Source of the DNA: Chloroflexota bacterium
GTDB taxonomy: Bacteria; Chloroflexota; Anaerolineae; Anaerolineales; VGOW01
Direction: 5' to 3'
Assembly (NCBI GenBank): GCA_016197225.1
Contig: JACPWC010000071.1
Location: 78,217 to 142,216, forward strand
DNA length: 64,000 bases
The translations under genes were made by a program, and so were the position numbers. Under the pieces are notes generated by a model, which worked only from the letters and a program-made list of their open reading frames with translations, had not been told where the DNA came from and did no database searches. Positions 9,310 to 17,867 of the stretch are shown here, piece after piece (the stretch's first letter is position 1; each line of letters begins with the position of its first letter).

Positions 9310-9316
9310 CTTGATC

Positions 9317-10561
9317 ATGACCCTCCTCGTCAACCCCGACCGCTTCAAACAAGACTTTGATTCGCTGGCCAAAATTGGCTCGACCCCCGACGGCGGCGTG
9401 CATCGCCCGGCCTTGAGCGAAGCCAACCTGGCAGCCCGTCGCTGGTTTCTGGCTCGTGCTACTGAAGCCGGGCTTGAGACCCGCGTGGACAGCGCCGGGA
9501 ATCACTCAGCAATCTTTAATTCTCCAATCTCCAATTCTCGCTCCCTCCTCCTCGGCTCCCATACCGACTCCGTTCCCAACGGCGGGCGCTTCGACGGCGC
9601 GCTGGGCGTAGTCGCCGCGCTCGAAGCCGCGCGCACGATCAAAGAAGCCGGACTCAATCTGCCAGTGAATCTTGAAGTGATTGACTTCACCGATGAAGAG
9701 GGAACGCTGGCCGGTATTCTGGGGAGCCAGGCGCTGGCCGGGCAACTCAAGGCTGAAACGCTGGCTCAGCCGCGCGGCGGGCGCGATTTGTTGGAAGCAG
9801 GCATGACTCGCGCCGGGTTGACCGACTCTGGTTTTCTGTCTGCGAAGCGTGATCCTGAAACACTGGCCGGTTATCTGGAACTGCACATCGAGCAGGGGCC
9901 GCGGCTGGTTCAATCGGCGATTGCGATTGGGGTGGTGACGGGCATCGTCGGCATCAAGTCGTACCGGCTCATCTATCGCGGCAAGGCCAACCACGCCGGG
10001 ACAACGCCGATGGAGTCGCGCACGGACGCTTCGCTCGGCGCGGCCACCTTCATCCTCACCGCGCGCGAACTGGTCCTGCGCGATTTTCCAACATGCGTGG
10101 TCAACGTGGGGCAGATGAACCTGAGGCCGGGCGCGTTCAACATCATCCCCGGCGTCGCCGAATTTGCCCTGGAATACCGCGCGCCCGAGGCCAAACAACT
10201 CAAGGAACTGGGATCGGCATTGCTCAGTTTGGCCGAAGTGATCGGGCGGCAGTATGGACTCAAACTCACGGTGGAGCCGGTGGGCGAGTGTGAACCGGCG
10301 CCGATGAGTGAACGGGCGCAAGCCGCCATCGCCTCCGCCGCCGACTCGCTGGCCCTGAGCCGCACTGCCCTGCACTCCGGCGCGGGCCACGACGCCCAAT
10401 CGCTGGCCGTCATCACCGAGGCAGGCATGATTTTTATTCCGTCGCGCGACGGCATCAGCCACTCGCCTCAGGAGTTTAGCGAATGGGAAGCGTGCCTGAA
10501 TGGGGCCAACGTTTTGCTGAGAGCGGCGTTGAAGATGGCGGAGGGCAGATCAATAGATTGA
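9317..10561 (+). CDS. M20-family N-carbamoyl-amino-acid / allantoate amidohydrolase
   Basis: A 414-residue cytosolic metallohydrolase of the HyuC/AllC branch of M20, which hydrolyses N-carbamoyl or ureido substrates. Metal-site motifs are GSHTDSVPNGGRFDGALG, FTDEEG, ELHIEQGP and HSGAGHDAQ, and the dimerisation lid carries GKANHAGTTPM. Length fits the family. ATG 9317 is preferred over TTG 9311 because a TATAAT lies 7 nt upstream. Residues about 64-74 (IFNSPISNSRS) are coded by a heptamer-like array (9510-9537) inserted between two conserved strands. The exact substrate (allantoate, carbamoyl-beta-alanine or another) cannot be decided, and no hydantoinase or purine genes are adjacent. Confidence 0.9.
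   Translation: MTLLVNPDRFKQDFDSLAKIGSTPDGGVHRPALSEANLAARRWFLARATEAGLETRVDSAGNHSAIFNSPISNSRSLLLGSHTDSVPNGGRFDGALGVVAALEAARTIKEAGLNLPVNLEVIDFTDEEGTLAGILGSQALAGQLKAETLAQPRGGRDLLEAGMTRAGLTDSGFLSAKRDPETLAGYLELHIEQGPRLVQSAIAIGVVTGIVGIKSYRLIYRGKANHAGTTPMESRTDASLGAATFILTARELVLRDFPTCVVNVGQMNLRPGAFNIIPGVAEFALEYRAPEAKQLKELGSALLSLAEVIGRQYGLKLTVEPVGECEPAPMSERAQAAIASAADSLALSRTALHSGAGHDAQSLAVITEAGMIFIPSRDGISHSPQEFSEWEACLNGANVLLRAALKMAEGRSID
9510..9537 (+). repeat. In-frame heptamer-like array within the amidohydrolase gene
   Basis: Degenerate 7-mers (caatctt, taattct, ccaatct, ccaattc) encode a Ser/Asn-rich loop between the conserved AGNH strand and the GSHTD motif. They match the short-repeat style seen at other loci in this window. 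Confidence 0.5.
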
Positions 10562-10625
10562 GCAGGGTTTGGTTTGCTTGCCGAGCGCGATAAACTTGCC
10601 ATAGAAAACGACGAAAGGGCTATTT

Positions 10626-11609
10626 ATGCAAAACAGAAAAGCAACGAGTATCAGTTGTGCCAACATCGCCTTCATCAAATACTGGGGGAATCGAGATCAC
10701 ACTCTGCGCCTGCCTGCGACCAGTTCACTCTCCATGAACCTGGCCGGGCTGTTCACTCGCACCACCGTCGCCTTCGATCCGGCCCTTCACTCGGATGTGG
10801 TGGTGCTGGACAACATGGCCCAGTCGCCCGAAGCCTCGCGGCGCGTCAGCGAGCAACTCGACCGGGTACGCAAGCTGGCAAACATTTCCACCCGCGCCCG
10901 TGTGGACAGCCAGAATAATTTTCCGAGCGGCACGGGCATTGCCTCGTCGGCCTCCGGCTTCGCCGCCCTCACTGTGGCCGTCTGCGCCGCCGCCGGTTTG
11001 CAACTCTCGGAGCGCCAGCTTTCCGTTCTGGCCCGGCAAGGCTCCGGCTCGGCCAGCCGTTCTATCCCGGCCGGTTTTGTGGAGTGGCAAATGGGAACAG
11101 GAAGCGATGACTCGTATGCCTTCTCCATCGCCGGGCCGGAGCACTGGGCGCTGGCCGATTGTATTGCCATCGTCAGCCGTGAGCATAAAGCCGTTGGCTC
11201 CTCCGACGGCCACACCCTGGCGAGCACCAGCCCGCTTCAGGAGGCCCGCATTAAAGATACGCCGCGCCGCCTTGACGCCTGCCGCGAAGCCCTGCTGGCC
11301 CGCGACTTTGCCCGCTTGGCCGACGTCGTCGAAGAGGATTCGACGATCATGCACTCGGTAATGATGACTTCGCGCCCGCCGCTTTATTACTGGTTGCCGC
11401 CGACGCTGACGATCATACAGGCCGCGCGCGAGTGGCGGGCCAAAGGATTGCCGGTCTGCTTTACGATTGACGCCGGCCCCAACGTCCACGTGATTACCAC
11501 TGCCGAATATGCAACTGAGGTGAACAAACGCTTACACGCGATTCCGGGCGTGCAGAACGTTCTCACCGCCACTCCGGGGGGCGGCGCTGAACTGGTGACA
11601 GGCTCATAA
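10626..11609 (+). CDS. mvaD: Diphosphomevalonate (or phosphomevalonate) decarboxylase
   Basis: A 327-residue GHMP-superfamily enzyme that makes IPP, or isopentenyl phosphate, from (di)phosphomevalonate by ATP-dependent decarboxylation. Visible features are ANIAFIKYWG with Lys18, the glycine/serine-rich ATP loop (PSGTGIASSASGF) and the catalytic Asp282 in IDAGPNVH. In Roseiflexus, another chloroflexote, a homologue annotated the same way acts on monophosphomevalonate in an alternative mevalonate pathway, so the substrate here should be left open. A gaaagg ribosome-binding site precedes ATG 10626. It begins a plus-strand block with SCP2, AOR and SDR genes. Confidence 0.92.
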   Translation: MQNRKATSISCANIAFIKYWGNRDHTLRLPATSSLSMNLAGLFTRTTVAFDPALHSDVVVLDNMAQSPEASRRVSEQLDRVRKLANISTRARVDSQNNFPSGTGIASSASGFAALTVAVCAAAGLQLSERQLSVLARQGSGSASRSIPAGFVEWQMGTGSDDSYAFSIAGPEHWALADCIAIVSREHKAVGSSDGHTLASTSPLQEARIKDTPRRLDACREALLARDFARLADVVEEDSTIMHSVMMTSRPPLYYWLPPTLTIIQAAREWRAKGLPVCFTIDAGPNVHVITTAEYATEVNKRLHAIPGVQNVLTATPGGGAELVTGS

Positions 11610-11615
11610 AAGATT

Positions 11616-11646
11616 GTTCGGGCGAAAGTTGGACTTTCGCCCGAAC
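11616..11646. terminator. Perfect 14-bp hairpin after mvaD
   Basis: gttcgggcgaaagt (11616-11629) and actttcgcccgaac (11633-11646) form a 14-bp stem with a 3-nt loop. There is no T run. It probably marks the mvaD 3' end. Confidence 0.6.
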
Positions 11647-11736
11647 CGATCAAGCCGCTACGTTGACTGCGCGTTTGACATCCCATCTTCTCTGCCCGAT
11701 AATCCTTAATAAGGTATATAAAAAGGAGAGACTGAC

Positions 11737-12153
11737 ATGTCAAATCCGTTTCCCAGCGATGCCTGGGTCAAAGCCCTCAAAGAGGTGATCAACTCGGACG
11801 CCGACTATGCCCAGGCGGCGCAAAACTGGGAAGGCGACGTGATCTTCCACGTGGAGCCGGACGATCTGGCGCCGAAGCCGATGTTGATGTATGTAGACCT
11901 GTGGCACGGGCAATGCCGTGACGCTTACGAAGTTGCCAGCCTCGACGACAAGAAGGCGGCCTTCGTGCTGGCCGCTCCGACGTCCGTCTTTATTCGCATC
12001 ATTCAGGGCAAGCTCGATCCGATGCAGGCCATGATCACCCGCCAACTCAAAGTTCACGGCAGCATGGTTTACATGATGAAAAACGTGCCGACGGTGCTGA
12101 AGTTCGTCAAGTGCGCCTCGAAGGTGGATTCAGAGTTTCCGGTTGCGCAATAA
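11737..12153 (+). CDS. SCP2 sterol-carrier-domain protein
   Basis: A 138-residue single-domain protein. The SCP2 fold is recognisable from the alternating strands (VIFHVEPDD, MLMYVDLWHG), the loop AAPTSVFIRIIQGKLDP with the usual I..GKLDP motif, and the following helix. SCP2 proteins bind lipids or sterol-like hydrophobic ligands in an internal tunnel. ATG 11737 has an AAAGGAGAG ribosome-binding site. The next gene begins immediately after its stop, so the protein is probably made together with the AOR and may present a hydrophobic substrate to it. That partnership is inference. Confidence 0.85.
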   Translation: MSNPFPSDAWVKALKEVINSDADYAQAAQNWEGDVIFHVEPDDLAPKPMLMYVDLWHGQCRDAYEVASLDDKKAAFVLAAPTSVFIRIIQGKLDPMQAMITRQLKVHGSMVYMMKNVPTVLKFVKCASKVDSEFPVAQ

Positions 12154-13998
12154 ATGAACGGCTATCTGGGGCGCATTCTTACCGTTGACCTTTCCACCGG
12201 CCACATTGCGGATCAACTTCTCGACAGCAACCTTCTCCGCGATTTCGTGGGCGGGGCCTCGCTGGCCGCCGGCCTCTTGTATGGCCGACTGACTCCTGCT
12301 CTCGACCCGCTCGGCCCTGACAATCCGCTGTTGTTTATGACCGGGCCGCTCACCGGCTCGTCCGGCCCGGCGGTTGGCCGCTACACTGTTTGCGCCAAAT
12401 CGCCCGCCACCCATTTGTGGGCCGAGTCGAATTGCGGCGGCTTTGTCGGCCCCGAGATTCGATTCGCCGGCTACGACGGCATTCTGTTCACCGGGCGCGC
12501 AACATCGCCGGTCTATTTGTGGTTGAAAGATGGGCGGGCCGAATTACGTGACGCATCTCATCTCTGGGGCGGCGACACTTACATCACCCAAAGCCGAATC
12601 AAACAAGAGACGGGTGACCCGTCGACTCGGGTGGCCTGCATTGGCGTAGCGGGCGAGCGTCTTATTCCATTTGCCCTCATCCTCGGCGATCATGGCCGGG
12701 TGGCCGGGCGCGCCGGTCTGGGCGCGGTGATGGGTTCCAAGAATCTCAAAGCAGTGGCCGCGCGTGGGTCGGGCGAGTTTCCGGCGGCTCACGCCGGCTT
12801 CAAAACCATCCGCTCTCAGGCTAACCATCAGTTGCGAAAAGATAACATGAGCAACGTCTTGCGCGAGACCGGCTCGGCGGGCGCGGCGGAGTATTTCGAT
12901 TTGCTGGGCACGATGCCGGTTCGCTACTATTCGCGGAGCGGCTTTGCGAATGTGAGCAAGGTGTCGGGCGCGGGCATGGCCGAGACGATCCTCTCTGGCG
13001 TGTCCACCTGCCACGCCTGCGTCATCGCCTGCGGGCGCAAGGTGACGATTCCGGACGGGCCGTATCAACGCGGCGAGGGCAAGGGGCCGGAGTACGAAAC
13101 CATCGTCGGCTTTGGCCCGAACATTGAGAACGACGATCTGGCCGCCATTGTTCATCTGGGCCAGTTGTGTGATTCTTACGGCTTGGACACGATCAGCATG
13201 AGCAACATCATCGGTCTGGCCTTCATGATGTACGACCGGGGCGTTATCACTGCCGCCGACGCGAGCGGTCTTGAACTCAAGTGGGGCGACGTTCACGCCG
13301 CCGAGACTCTTGTTCATCAAACCGCCCGGCGCGAGGGACTCGGCGAGTGGCTGGCGCAGGGCGCGCGCGACTTTGCTCGCCGCTTTGGCGTCGAAGAGAT
13401 GGCGGTGCAGGTGAATGGCCTCGAAGCGGCTTACCACGACCCGCGCGGGGCCACCGGCATGGCCCTGACCTACGCCACCTCGCCGCGCGGCGCGTGCCAC
13501 AACCAGAGCGATTACTTCATCGTCGAGATCGGCGGCGAGATGCCGGAGATCGGCATCAAGACGCTTGACCGTTCAGCCAGCGCCGGCAAGGCCGAAAGCG
13601 TGGCCCGCCATCAGTGGTGGCGCACGCTCAACAACAGTCTGGTCATGTGCGTCTTTGCCAACCTCACCTTCACCACCGCCCACGAGCTAATCAACGCCGC
13701 CACCGGCCTCGACTACTCGGCTGAAGAATTCTTCCGCTGTGGCGAGCGCGGCTGGGCGCTCAAACGGGCCATCAACAACCGCCTCGGCCTCACTGCCGCT
13801 AACGACAAATTGCCCAAAGCCTTTCTCACGCCCTACAACGAAGGCGGCGCGGCGGGCGTCGCGCCTGATATGAAGACTCTGCTGGCTGAATACTACGAGG
13901 TTGAGGGCTGGGACCCGGCCACGGGCAAGCCGACTCGCTCGACCCTGGAACGACTCGGCCTGGCCGGGGTCGCCGCCGATTTGTGGGGGGCGGCATGA
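12154..13998 (+). CDS. aor: Aldehyde ferredoxin oxidoreductase (tungsten/molybdenum-pterin)
   Basis: A 614-residue member of the AOR family, oxidising aldehydes to acids (or the reverse) with ferredoxin through a bis-pterin W/Mo centre and one [4Fe-4S] cluster. Cluster ligands are Cys286, Cys289, Cys293 and Cys499, closely matching Pyrococcus AOR spacing. The N-terminal pterin-binding domain has typical text (TGPLTGS, SNCGGFVGPEIRFAGYDGI). There is no signal peptide, so it is cytoplasmic. It starts directly after the SCP2 stop and overlaps the SDR gene by ATGA, indicating translational coupling. The substrate is unknown. A MoaD-like gene about 40 kb away may be relevant to cofactor synthesis. 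Confidence 0.93.
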   Translation: MNGYLGRILTVDLSTGHIADQLLDSNLLRDFVGGASLAAGLLYGRLTPALDPLGPDNPLLFMTGPLTGSSGPAVGRYTVCAKSPATHLWAESNCGGFVGPEIRFAGYDGILFTGRATSPVYLWLKDGRAELRDASHLWGGDTYITQSRIKQETGDPSTRVACIGVAGERLIPFALILGDHGRVAGRAGLGAVMGSKNLKAVAARGSGEFPAAHAGFKTIRSQANHQLRKDNMSNVLRETGSAGAAEYFDLLGTMPVRYYSRSGFANVSKVSGAGMAETILSGVSTCHACVIACGRKVTIPDGPYQRGEGKGPEYETIVGFGPNIENDDLAAIVHLGQLCDSYGLDTISMSNIIGLAFMMYDRGVITAADASGLELKWGDVHAAETLVHQTARREGLGEWLAQGARDFARRFGVEEMAVQVNGLEAAYHDPRGATGMALTYATSPRGACHNQSDYFIVEIGGEMPEIGIKTLDRSASAGKAESVARHQWWRTLNNSLVMCVFANLTFTTAHELINAATGLDYSAEEFFRCGERGWALKRAINNRLGLTAANDKLPKAFLTPYNEGGAAGVAPDMKTLLAEYYEVEGWDPATGKPTRSTLERLGLAGVAADLWGAA

Positions 13999-14999
13999 TC
14001 TTCGTCACCGGCGCAACCGGCTTCCTCGGCCATCACTTGATTCCGGCGCTGGCCCAAACCGGGTGCGCGGTGCGTGTGCTGGCCCGCTCCACCAGCGACG
14101 TCGGTTTTCTCAAACACTACGGCAACGTCGAAGTGGTGACGGGCGACGTTTTAGATCGAGACTCGATTCTGGCGGCGATGAAGGATTGTGAGAAGGTCAT
14201 TCATGCCGGCGGTCTCTTCCGCTTTTGGGGGCCGCGCGAATCGTTTGAAAAGGTCAACGTGCAAGGCACGGCCAACATGCTCGAGGCGTCTCTGCGCCAG
14301 AACATTCAGCGTTTCATTTACGTTTCCACTGTGGCTGTCGTCGGCATCCCGCAAAATGGCCGGGTCATTGACGAGACCTATCCCTGCCAGCCGGTGGACG
14401 CTTACCAGCGAAGCAAGTTCGACGCCGAGAACATGGTGCGCATGTTCAACCGGAGCACCCGGTTTCCGGCCATCATTCTCCGGCCCGGCGCGTTTTACGG
14501 CCCCTGGGGCCACTACGCCTGGAACCGCCTCTTTTTTGAAGACCCTCTGCGCGGCTTGCGCATCCGGATTCATAAGGGCCAGCGCCTCACCTTCCCGGCC
14601 TTTGTGCCGGATGTGGCTCGCGGTATTGTGGCCGCCCTGAGCCAGGGCCGAACCGGAGAAATTTACAACCTCAGCGGCGAGCCGCTGACGCACAACGAAG
14701 CCAACCGCATCATCAGCAGGCTGGCCGGCATCAGTTCATTCCGGTTGAACTGCCCGGCTCCGCTCATGATGTGGTTGGCCAACCGCCTCACCGACATGGC
14801 CGCCCGCACCGGGCGCGAACCGTACTACCCCATCAACCTGGCGAAATACGTTTTCTACGACTGGCAAGTTTCCTCCGACAAAGCGCGCGCCGAACTCGAT
14901 TTCACGCCCAAGCCGTTTGAAGAAGGCGCAAAGCAGACGGTGGACTGGTATCGGCAGATCGGGTGGGTTAAAGGAAAAAGGAAGAAGGAAGAAGGATGA
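13995..14999 (+). CDS. Extended SDR / NAD-dependent epimerase-dehydratase (3-beta-HSD-like)
   Basis: A 334-residue Rossmann-fold protein. GATGFLG (residues 6-12) is the NAD(P)-binding motif, and YVSTVAV with YQRSK supplies the catalytic Ser/Tyr-x3-Lys set. The sequence resembles the dihydroflavonol reductase / 3-beta-hydroxysteroid dehydrogenase branch. It overlaps the AOR stop by 4 nt. Its basic C-terminal tail (KGKRKKEEG) is encoded by a heptamer array (14972-14999) that supplies even the stop codon, so the native C-terminus was probably changed by repeat growth. The substrate is unknown; hopanoid, isoprenoid or sugar nucleotides are possible. Confidence 0.87.
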   Translation: MIFVTGATGFLGHHLIPALAQTGCAVRVLARSTSDVGFLKHYGNVEVVTGDVLDRDSILAAMKDCEKVIHAGGLFRFWGPRESFEKVNVQGTANMLEASLRQNIQRFIYVSTVAVVGIPQNGRVIDETYPCQPVDAYQRSKFDAENMVRMFNRSTRFPAIILRPGAFYGPWGHYAWNRLFFEDPLRGLRIRIHKGQRLTFPAFVPDVARGIVAALSQGRTGEIYNLSGEPLTHNEANRIISRLAGISSFRLNCPAPLMMWLANRLTDMAARTGREPYYPINLAKYVFYDWQVSSDKARAELDFTPKPFEEGAKQTVDWYRQIGWVKGKRKKEEG

Positions 15000-15018
15000 A
15001 CTTCATCCTTCTTCCTTC
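14972..15018. repeat. Heptamer array with inverted copy at a gene end
   Basis: Four heptamers (AGGAAAA, AGGAAGA, AGGAAGA, AGGATGA) at 14972-14999 run into the SDR stop codon. An inverted copy (15002-15018) follows at once, giving a strong hairpin between the SDR and nnr genes. Confidence 0.75.
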
Positions 15019-15032
15019 ATAATTCATCCTTC

Positions 15033-16595
15033 ATGAAGCTCGTCACTACCGAAGAAATGCGCCGCCTGGAGGCAGAAGCCGCCGCCGCCGGAGTTTCATA
15101 CGCGACGATGATGGAGCACGCCGGCAAAGCAGTCGCGGATGCTATCGTTGAGCGCGTTGATCCCAAGACGGCCAGCGTCGTCGTCCTCGTCGGGCCGGGC
15201 AACAACGGCGGCGACGGGCTGGTGGCCGCCCGCCACCTGACGGACGCGGGGGCAACCGTCAAAGTCTATTGCCTCAAGCCGCCCGAAGAATCCGACTCTA
15301 AAGTCGTCGAGCTTCGCAACCGTTCTATCTTTCTTGTGGACGCCGATAACGACACGCAATCACGGGTGCTCAGGCACTCGCTCGGCGGCGCAAATGTAAT
15401 TGTAGATGCGCTCTTCGGCACGGGCGCGCGCCTGCCACTGCGCGACAAAGCGGCGCAAGTGTTACGGCAGGCGGCGGGGCGGGCGGGCGACGGCCAGCGT
15501 CGCCCCTACATTGTGGCTGTCGATTGCCCGTCCGGCACAAACTGCGACACCGGCGAGGTGGACGGCAACACGATCAAGGCCGATCTCACAGTGACGTTCG
15601 GCGCGGCCAAGATCGGCCAATACAAATTTCCGGCGGCAGATTACGTTGGCGAGTTGATCGTGGCCGACATTGGCTGGGCCGGCTTGCCCGGTTTGCAGGC
15701 GATCAATCTTGAGTTGGCCGACTCGGCGCGAGCGAAAGCTACTTTGCCGGAACGGCGGCGCGACGCGCACAAGTACACATTTGGCAAGACGCTGATCGTG
15801 GCCGGCTCGAAGAACTTCGTGGGCGCGGCCTACCTCGCCGGAGCCGCCGCCTATCGCGCCGGAACCGGACTCGTCACCCTTGCCGTCCCCGACTCGATCC
15901 AGCCCATTCTTGCGACTCAACTTCCCGAAGCCACCTGGTTGCCCCTGCCCGAGTCGTCGGGCGCGATTGCCGAGAGCGCGGCTGAGGTTGTAAGCGCCCA
16001 ACTCGGCAAGGCCGACGCGCTCATTCTTGGGCCGGGCTTTGGCATGGCTGAAGTGACACTGAACTTTTTACGAGCGTTGCTTGCAGACTTCCGAAGTCTC
16101 GCCGGTGTTTGGCGCTTCGGAAGTCTGGTGGACGCCGACGGCCTGCGCCTCCTCGCCCAAATTGAAAACTGGCCGAGCCTTCTGCCCAAACCCGCCATAC
16201 TCACACCGCATCCTGGCGAAATGGAAACGCTCACCGGACTCTCGAAAGAAGAAATTCAGGCCGATCGTTTAGGCGTGGCCCGCAAGTTTGCGGCGCAGTG
16301 GGGGCACGTGGTTCTGCTCAAAGGCGCATTCACCGTCATTGCCGCGCCCGATGGCAAGGCCGCCATCGAGCCGTTTGCGACGGCGGCGCTGGCCAAAGCC
16401 GGGTCGGGTGATGTGTTGTCGGGCTTGATCGGCGGGTTGCTGGCGCAGGGCGCGCCGCCGTTCGAGGCGGCAGTCGCGGGCGCATTCATTCATGGCCGCG
16501 CGGCGGAAATCGCCGCCGAGACTCTCGGCACGACCGTCAGCATCGTGGCCAGCGATTTGTTGAAGGCGATTCCGAAGGCAATTGCGACATTGTAG
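15033..16595 (+). CDS. nnr: Bifunctional NAD(P)H-hydrate epimerase / ADP-dependent dehydratase
   Basis: A 520-residue fusion that repairs damaged NAD(P)H. Residues about 1-215 are the YjeF_N epimerase (GPGNNGGDGLVAARHL, ALFGTG). Residues about 235-515 are the ribokinase-like dehydratase (AGSKNFVGAAYLAG, GPGFG, LTPHPGEM, and KAGSGDVLSG with the catalytic Asp). The fused order is the one common in bacteria such as E. coli YjeF/Nnr. ATG 15033 follows a repeat hairpin. A strong terminator lies just beyond the stop. Confidence 0.95.
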   Translation: MKLVTTEEMRRLEAEAAAAGVSYATMMEHAGKAVADAIVERVDPKTASVVVLVGPGNNGGDGLVAARHLTDAGATVKVYCLKPPEESDSKVVELRNRSIFLVDADNDTQSRVLRHSLGGANVIVDALFGTGARLPLRDKAAQVLRQAAGRAGDGQRRPYIVAVDCPSGTNCDTGEVDGNTIKADLTVTFGAAKIGQYKFPAADYVGELIVADIGWAGLPGLQAINLELADSARAKATLPERRRDAHKYTFGKTLIVAGSKNFVGAAYLAGAAAYRAGTGLVTLAVPDSIQPILATQLPEATWLPLPESSGAIAESAAEVVSAQLGKADALILGPGFGMAEVTLNFLRALLADFRSLAGVWRFGSLVDADGLRLLAQIENWPSLLPKPAILTPHPGEMETLTGLSKEEIQADRLGVARKFAAQWGHVVLLKGAFTVIAAPDGKAAIEPFATAALAKAGSGDVLSGLIGGLLAQGAPPFEAAVAGAFIHGRAAEIAAETLGTTVSIVASDLLKAIPKAIATL

Positions 16596-16621
16596 AGGCG
16601 CGGCTGCCACGCCCGTCGCAC

Positions 16622-16662
16622 AAAATAAAACGCCCCGTCTTGCGAACGGGGCGTTTTATTTT
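16622..16662. terminator. Strong bidirectional terminator
   Basis: A 17-base stem (16622-16638 with 16646-16662, core acgccccgt/acggggcgt) with A-rich and T-rich flanks on both strands. It separates the nnr gene from the converging YtxH gene. Confidence 0.92.
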
Positions 16663-16678
16663 ATGGATCGAGTTGTTC

Positions 16679-17104
16679 TTACACAGCGGCTTCGGAGTCA
16701 GAGGCGGCGCCACCTTTGGGTGTGGTCATCGCCTTCTTGCCGGCTTCAAAGGCATCCTGCAATTTCGCGCGCTGTTCCTCAATCACCACCCGGCCCTGCT
16801 TGGTCAACTCTTCGGTGCGGGTGCGGGCCTCGGCGGCCACGTGCTCGGCGCGGGTCTTGGCCTCGGCGGCCAGCTTCTCGGCGCGGGCGCGGGCTTCGGC
16901 GGCGGCGGCCTCGGTGCGGGCGCGGGCTTCGGCCAGCGACTCTTCGCCCTGCTCGCGCAGTTCAATGCCCTTCTGCCGAATCTGTTCGCGGGTCTCCGCG
17001 CCCGACTGCGGGGCCAGGATGAGGGCCACGGCCGCGCCTACCAGACCGCCGACCACAAAGCCGGTGAGGAAAGCGCCAATATCGTCACTACTGTTGTTTG
17101 ACAT
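16679..17104 (-). CDS. YtxH-domain protein with Ala/Glu/Arg-rich helical repeat
   Basis: A 141-residue protein. The N-terminus has the YtxH signature: a single glycine-rich membrane helix (FLTGFVVGGLVGAAVALILAP) followed by QSGAETREQI. Residues about 50-110 form a charged coiled coil with a repeating pattern close to 11 residues (EARARTEA, EARARAEKLA, EAKTRAEHVA, EARTRTEELT), like LEA or apolipoprotein-type amphipathic helices. YtxH proteins are linked to general stress responses; a role at the membrane is plausible. It is followed downstream by a bidirectional terminator. Confidence 0.85.
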   Translation of the reverse strand: MSNNSSDDIGAFLTGFVVGGLVGAAVALILAPQSGAETREQIRQKGIELREQGEESLAEARARTEAAAAEARARAEKLAAEAKTRAEHVAAEARTRTEELTKQGRVVIEEQRAKLQDAFEAGKKAMTTPKGGAASDSEAAV

Positions 17105-17116
17105 GAGGGTTCTCCT

Positions 17117-17563
17117 TTACTTCTTTATCACGTTGATAAGATCGAAGAATTTGGACAATGCCGCCACGTAACCGTTGAGCTTCATCACCGGCTCGACGAT
17201 GTTCTCGCTGACGAAGATGGCCGTGCCGCGCACCGTGTTCACCGTCTCGTTGGTGCTTTCGAGGATCGGCTTGATCTCGTGTTGGAGCAGGTTGGTGAGC
17301 CGGGCCAGTTGGATCATCAGGATGACCAGGGCAAAGCCGATGAACAACGACTCGACGGCCATGAAGATGATGAAGATGTCGCGGATGACGGTGGTGGCCG
17401 ACGGGTTTTGCACCATGAAGTACACCGCCGCCACGATCCCGGCGACAACGATCAGCGTCATTACGATGGCAATCAAGGCCAGCCGCCGTTGTTCCGGGGT
17501 GAGGTCAGAACTGGTGGGTGGAGGTGTTGGTGTGGGTTGTGAAGGCGGGGTTCCGGTTGACAT
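17117..17563 (-). CDS. Small two-helix membrane protein (DUF948-like)
   Basis: A 148-residue protein with a Pro/Thr-rich N-terminal tail, two transmembrane helices (about residues 28-50 and 62-88) and a cytoplasmic amphipathic segment (NLLQHEIKPILESTNETVNTVRG) resembling DUF948-type proteins, which often sit beside YtxH genes as here. ATG 17563 is chosen because TATAAT (17579-17574) lies 10 nt upstream and the upstream extension has no features. Function unknown; membrane stress or an envelope scaffold is a guess. Confidence 0.75.
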   Translation of the reverse strand: MSTGTPPSQPTPTPPPTSSDLTPEQRRLALIAIVMTLIVVAGIVAAVYFMVQNPSATTVIRDIFIIFMAVESLFIGFALVILMIQLARLTNLLQHEIKPILESTNETVNTVRGTAIFVSENIVEPVMKLNGYVAALSKFFDLINVIKK

Positions 17564-17588
17564 TGCAATTGCGATTATACCGGATAAA

Positions 17589-17867
17589 TCAACTTCGTGA
17601 TTCAGGCTCACGGCCACGCTGGGCCAGCCAGTTGGCGGTGAACAGGGCGATGATGCTGCCCAGGCTGGCCGGGACGATGTGAAGCGCGCCGGCGCTCATG
17701 AAGGTGAAGCCAATGAAGCCGCCGGCAAAGTGGCCGACGACGAAGCCCACCCAACCCGCCAGCAAATACAGCAGGAGACGCCGCGAACTGCCGCCCAGCC
17801 ACAGGTGAAAACCCGCGCCGTAAAGCGTGGAAAGGATGAAGGCTAGAAGATATGCTCCGGTTGTCAT
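17589..17867 (-). CDS. Small conserved membrane protein
   Basis: A 92-residue protein with three predicted transmembrane segments (ending near residues 20, 50 and 80) rich in Gly and Leu. Its ATG overlaps the mnmA stop by 4 nt, so it is translated with mnmA. No enzyme or transport motif is visible. Being downstream of mnmA does not by itself indicate a role in tRNA thiolation. Confidence 0.7.
   Translation of the reverse strand: MTTGAYLLAFILSTLYGAGFHLWLGGSSRRLLLYLLAGWVGFVVGHFAGGFIGFTFMSAGALHIVPASLGSIIALFTANWLAQRGREPESRS

Larger units (their letters stand above)
8841..9316. other. 476-base intergenic region with possible structured leader
   Basis: No convincing gene. On the minus strand, upstream of the phosphatase gene, there is a nested hairpin (AGGCC 9019-9023 with GGCCT 9028-9032, extended by gaagc/gcttt) and a second stem (GGCAA 9049-9053, TTGCC 9062-9066) within about 60 bases. 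The text ugcaaagc between them loosely recalls GEMM riboswitches, but the order of stems does not match, so no riboswitch is called. A terminator (9108-9148) and a plus-strand promoter (9304-9309) complete the gap. Confidence 0.45.
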
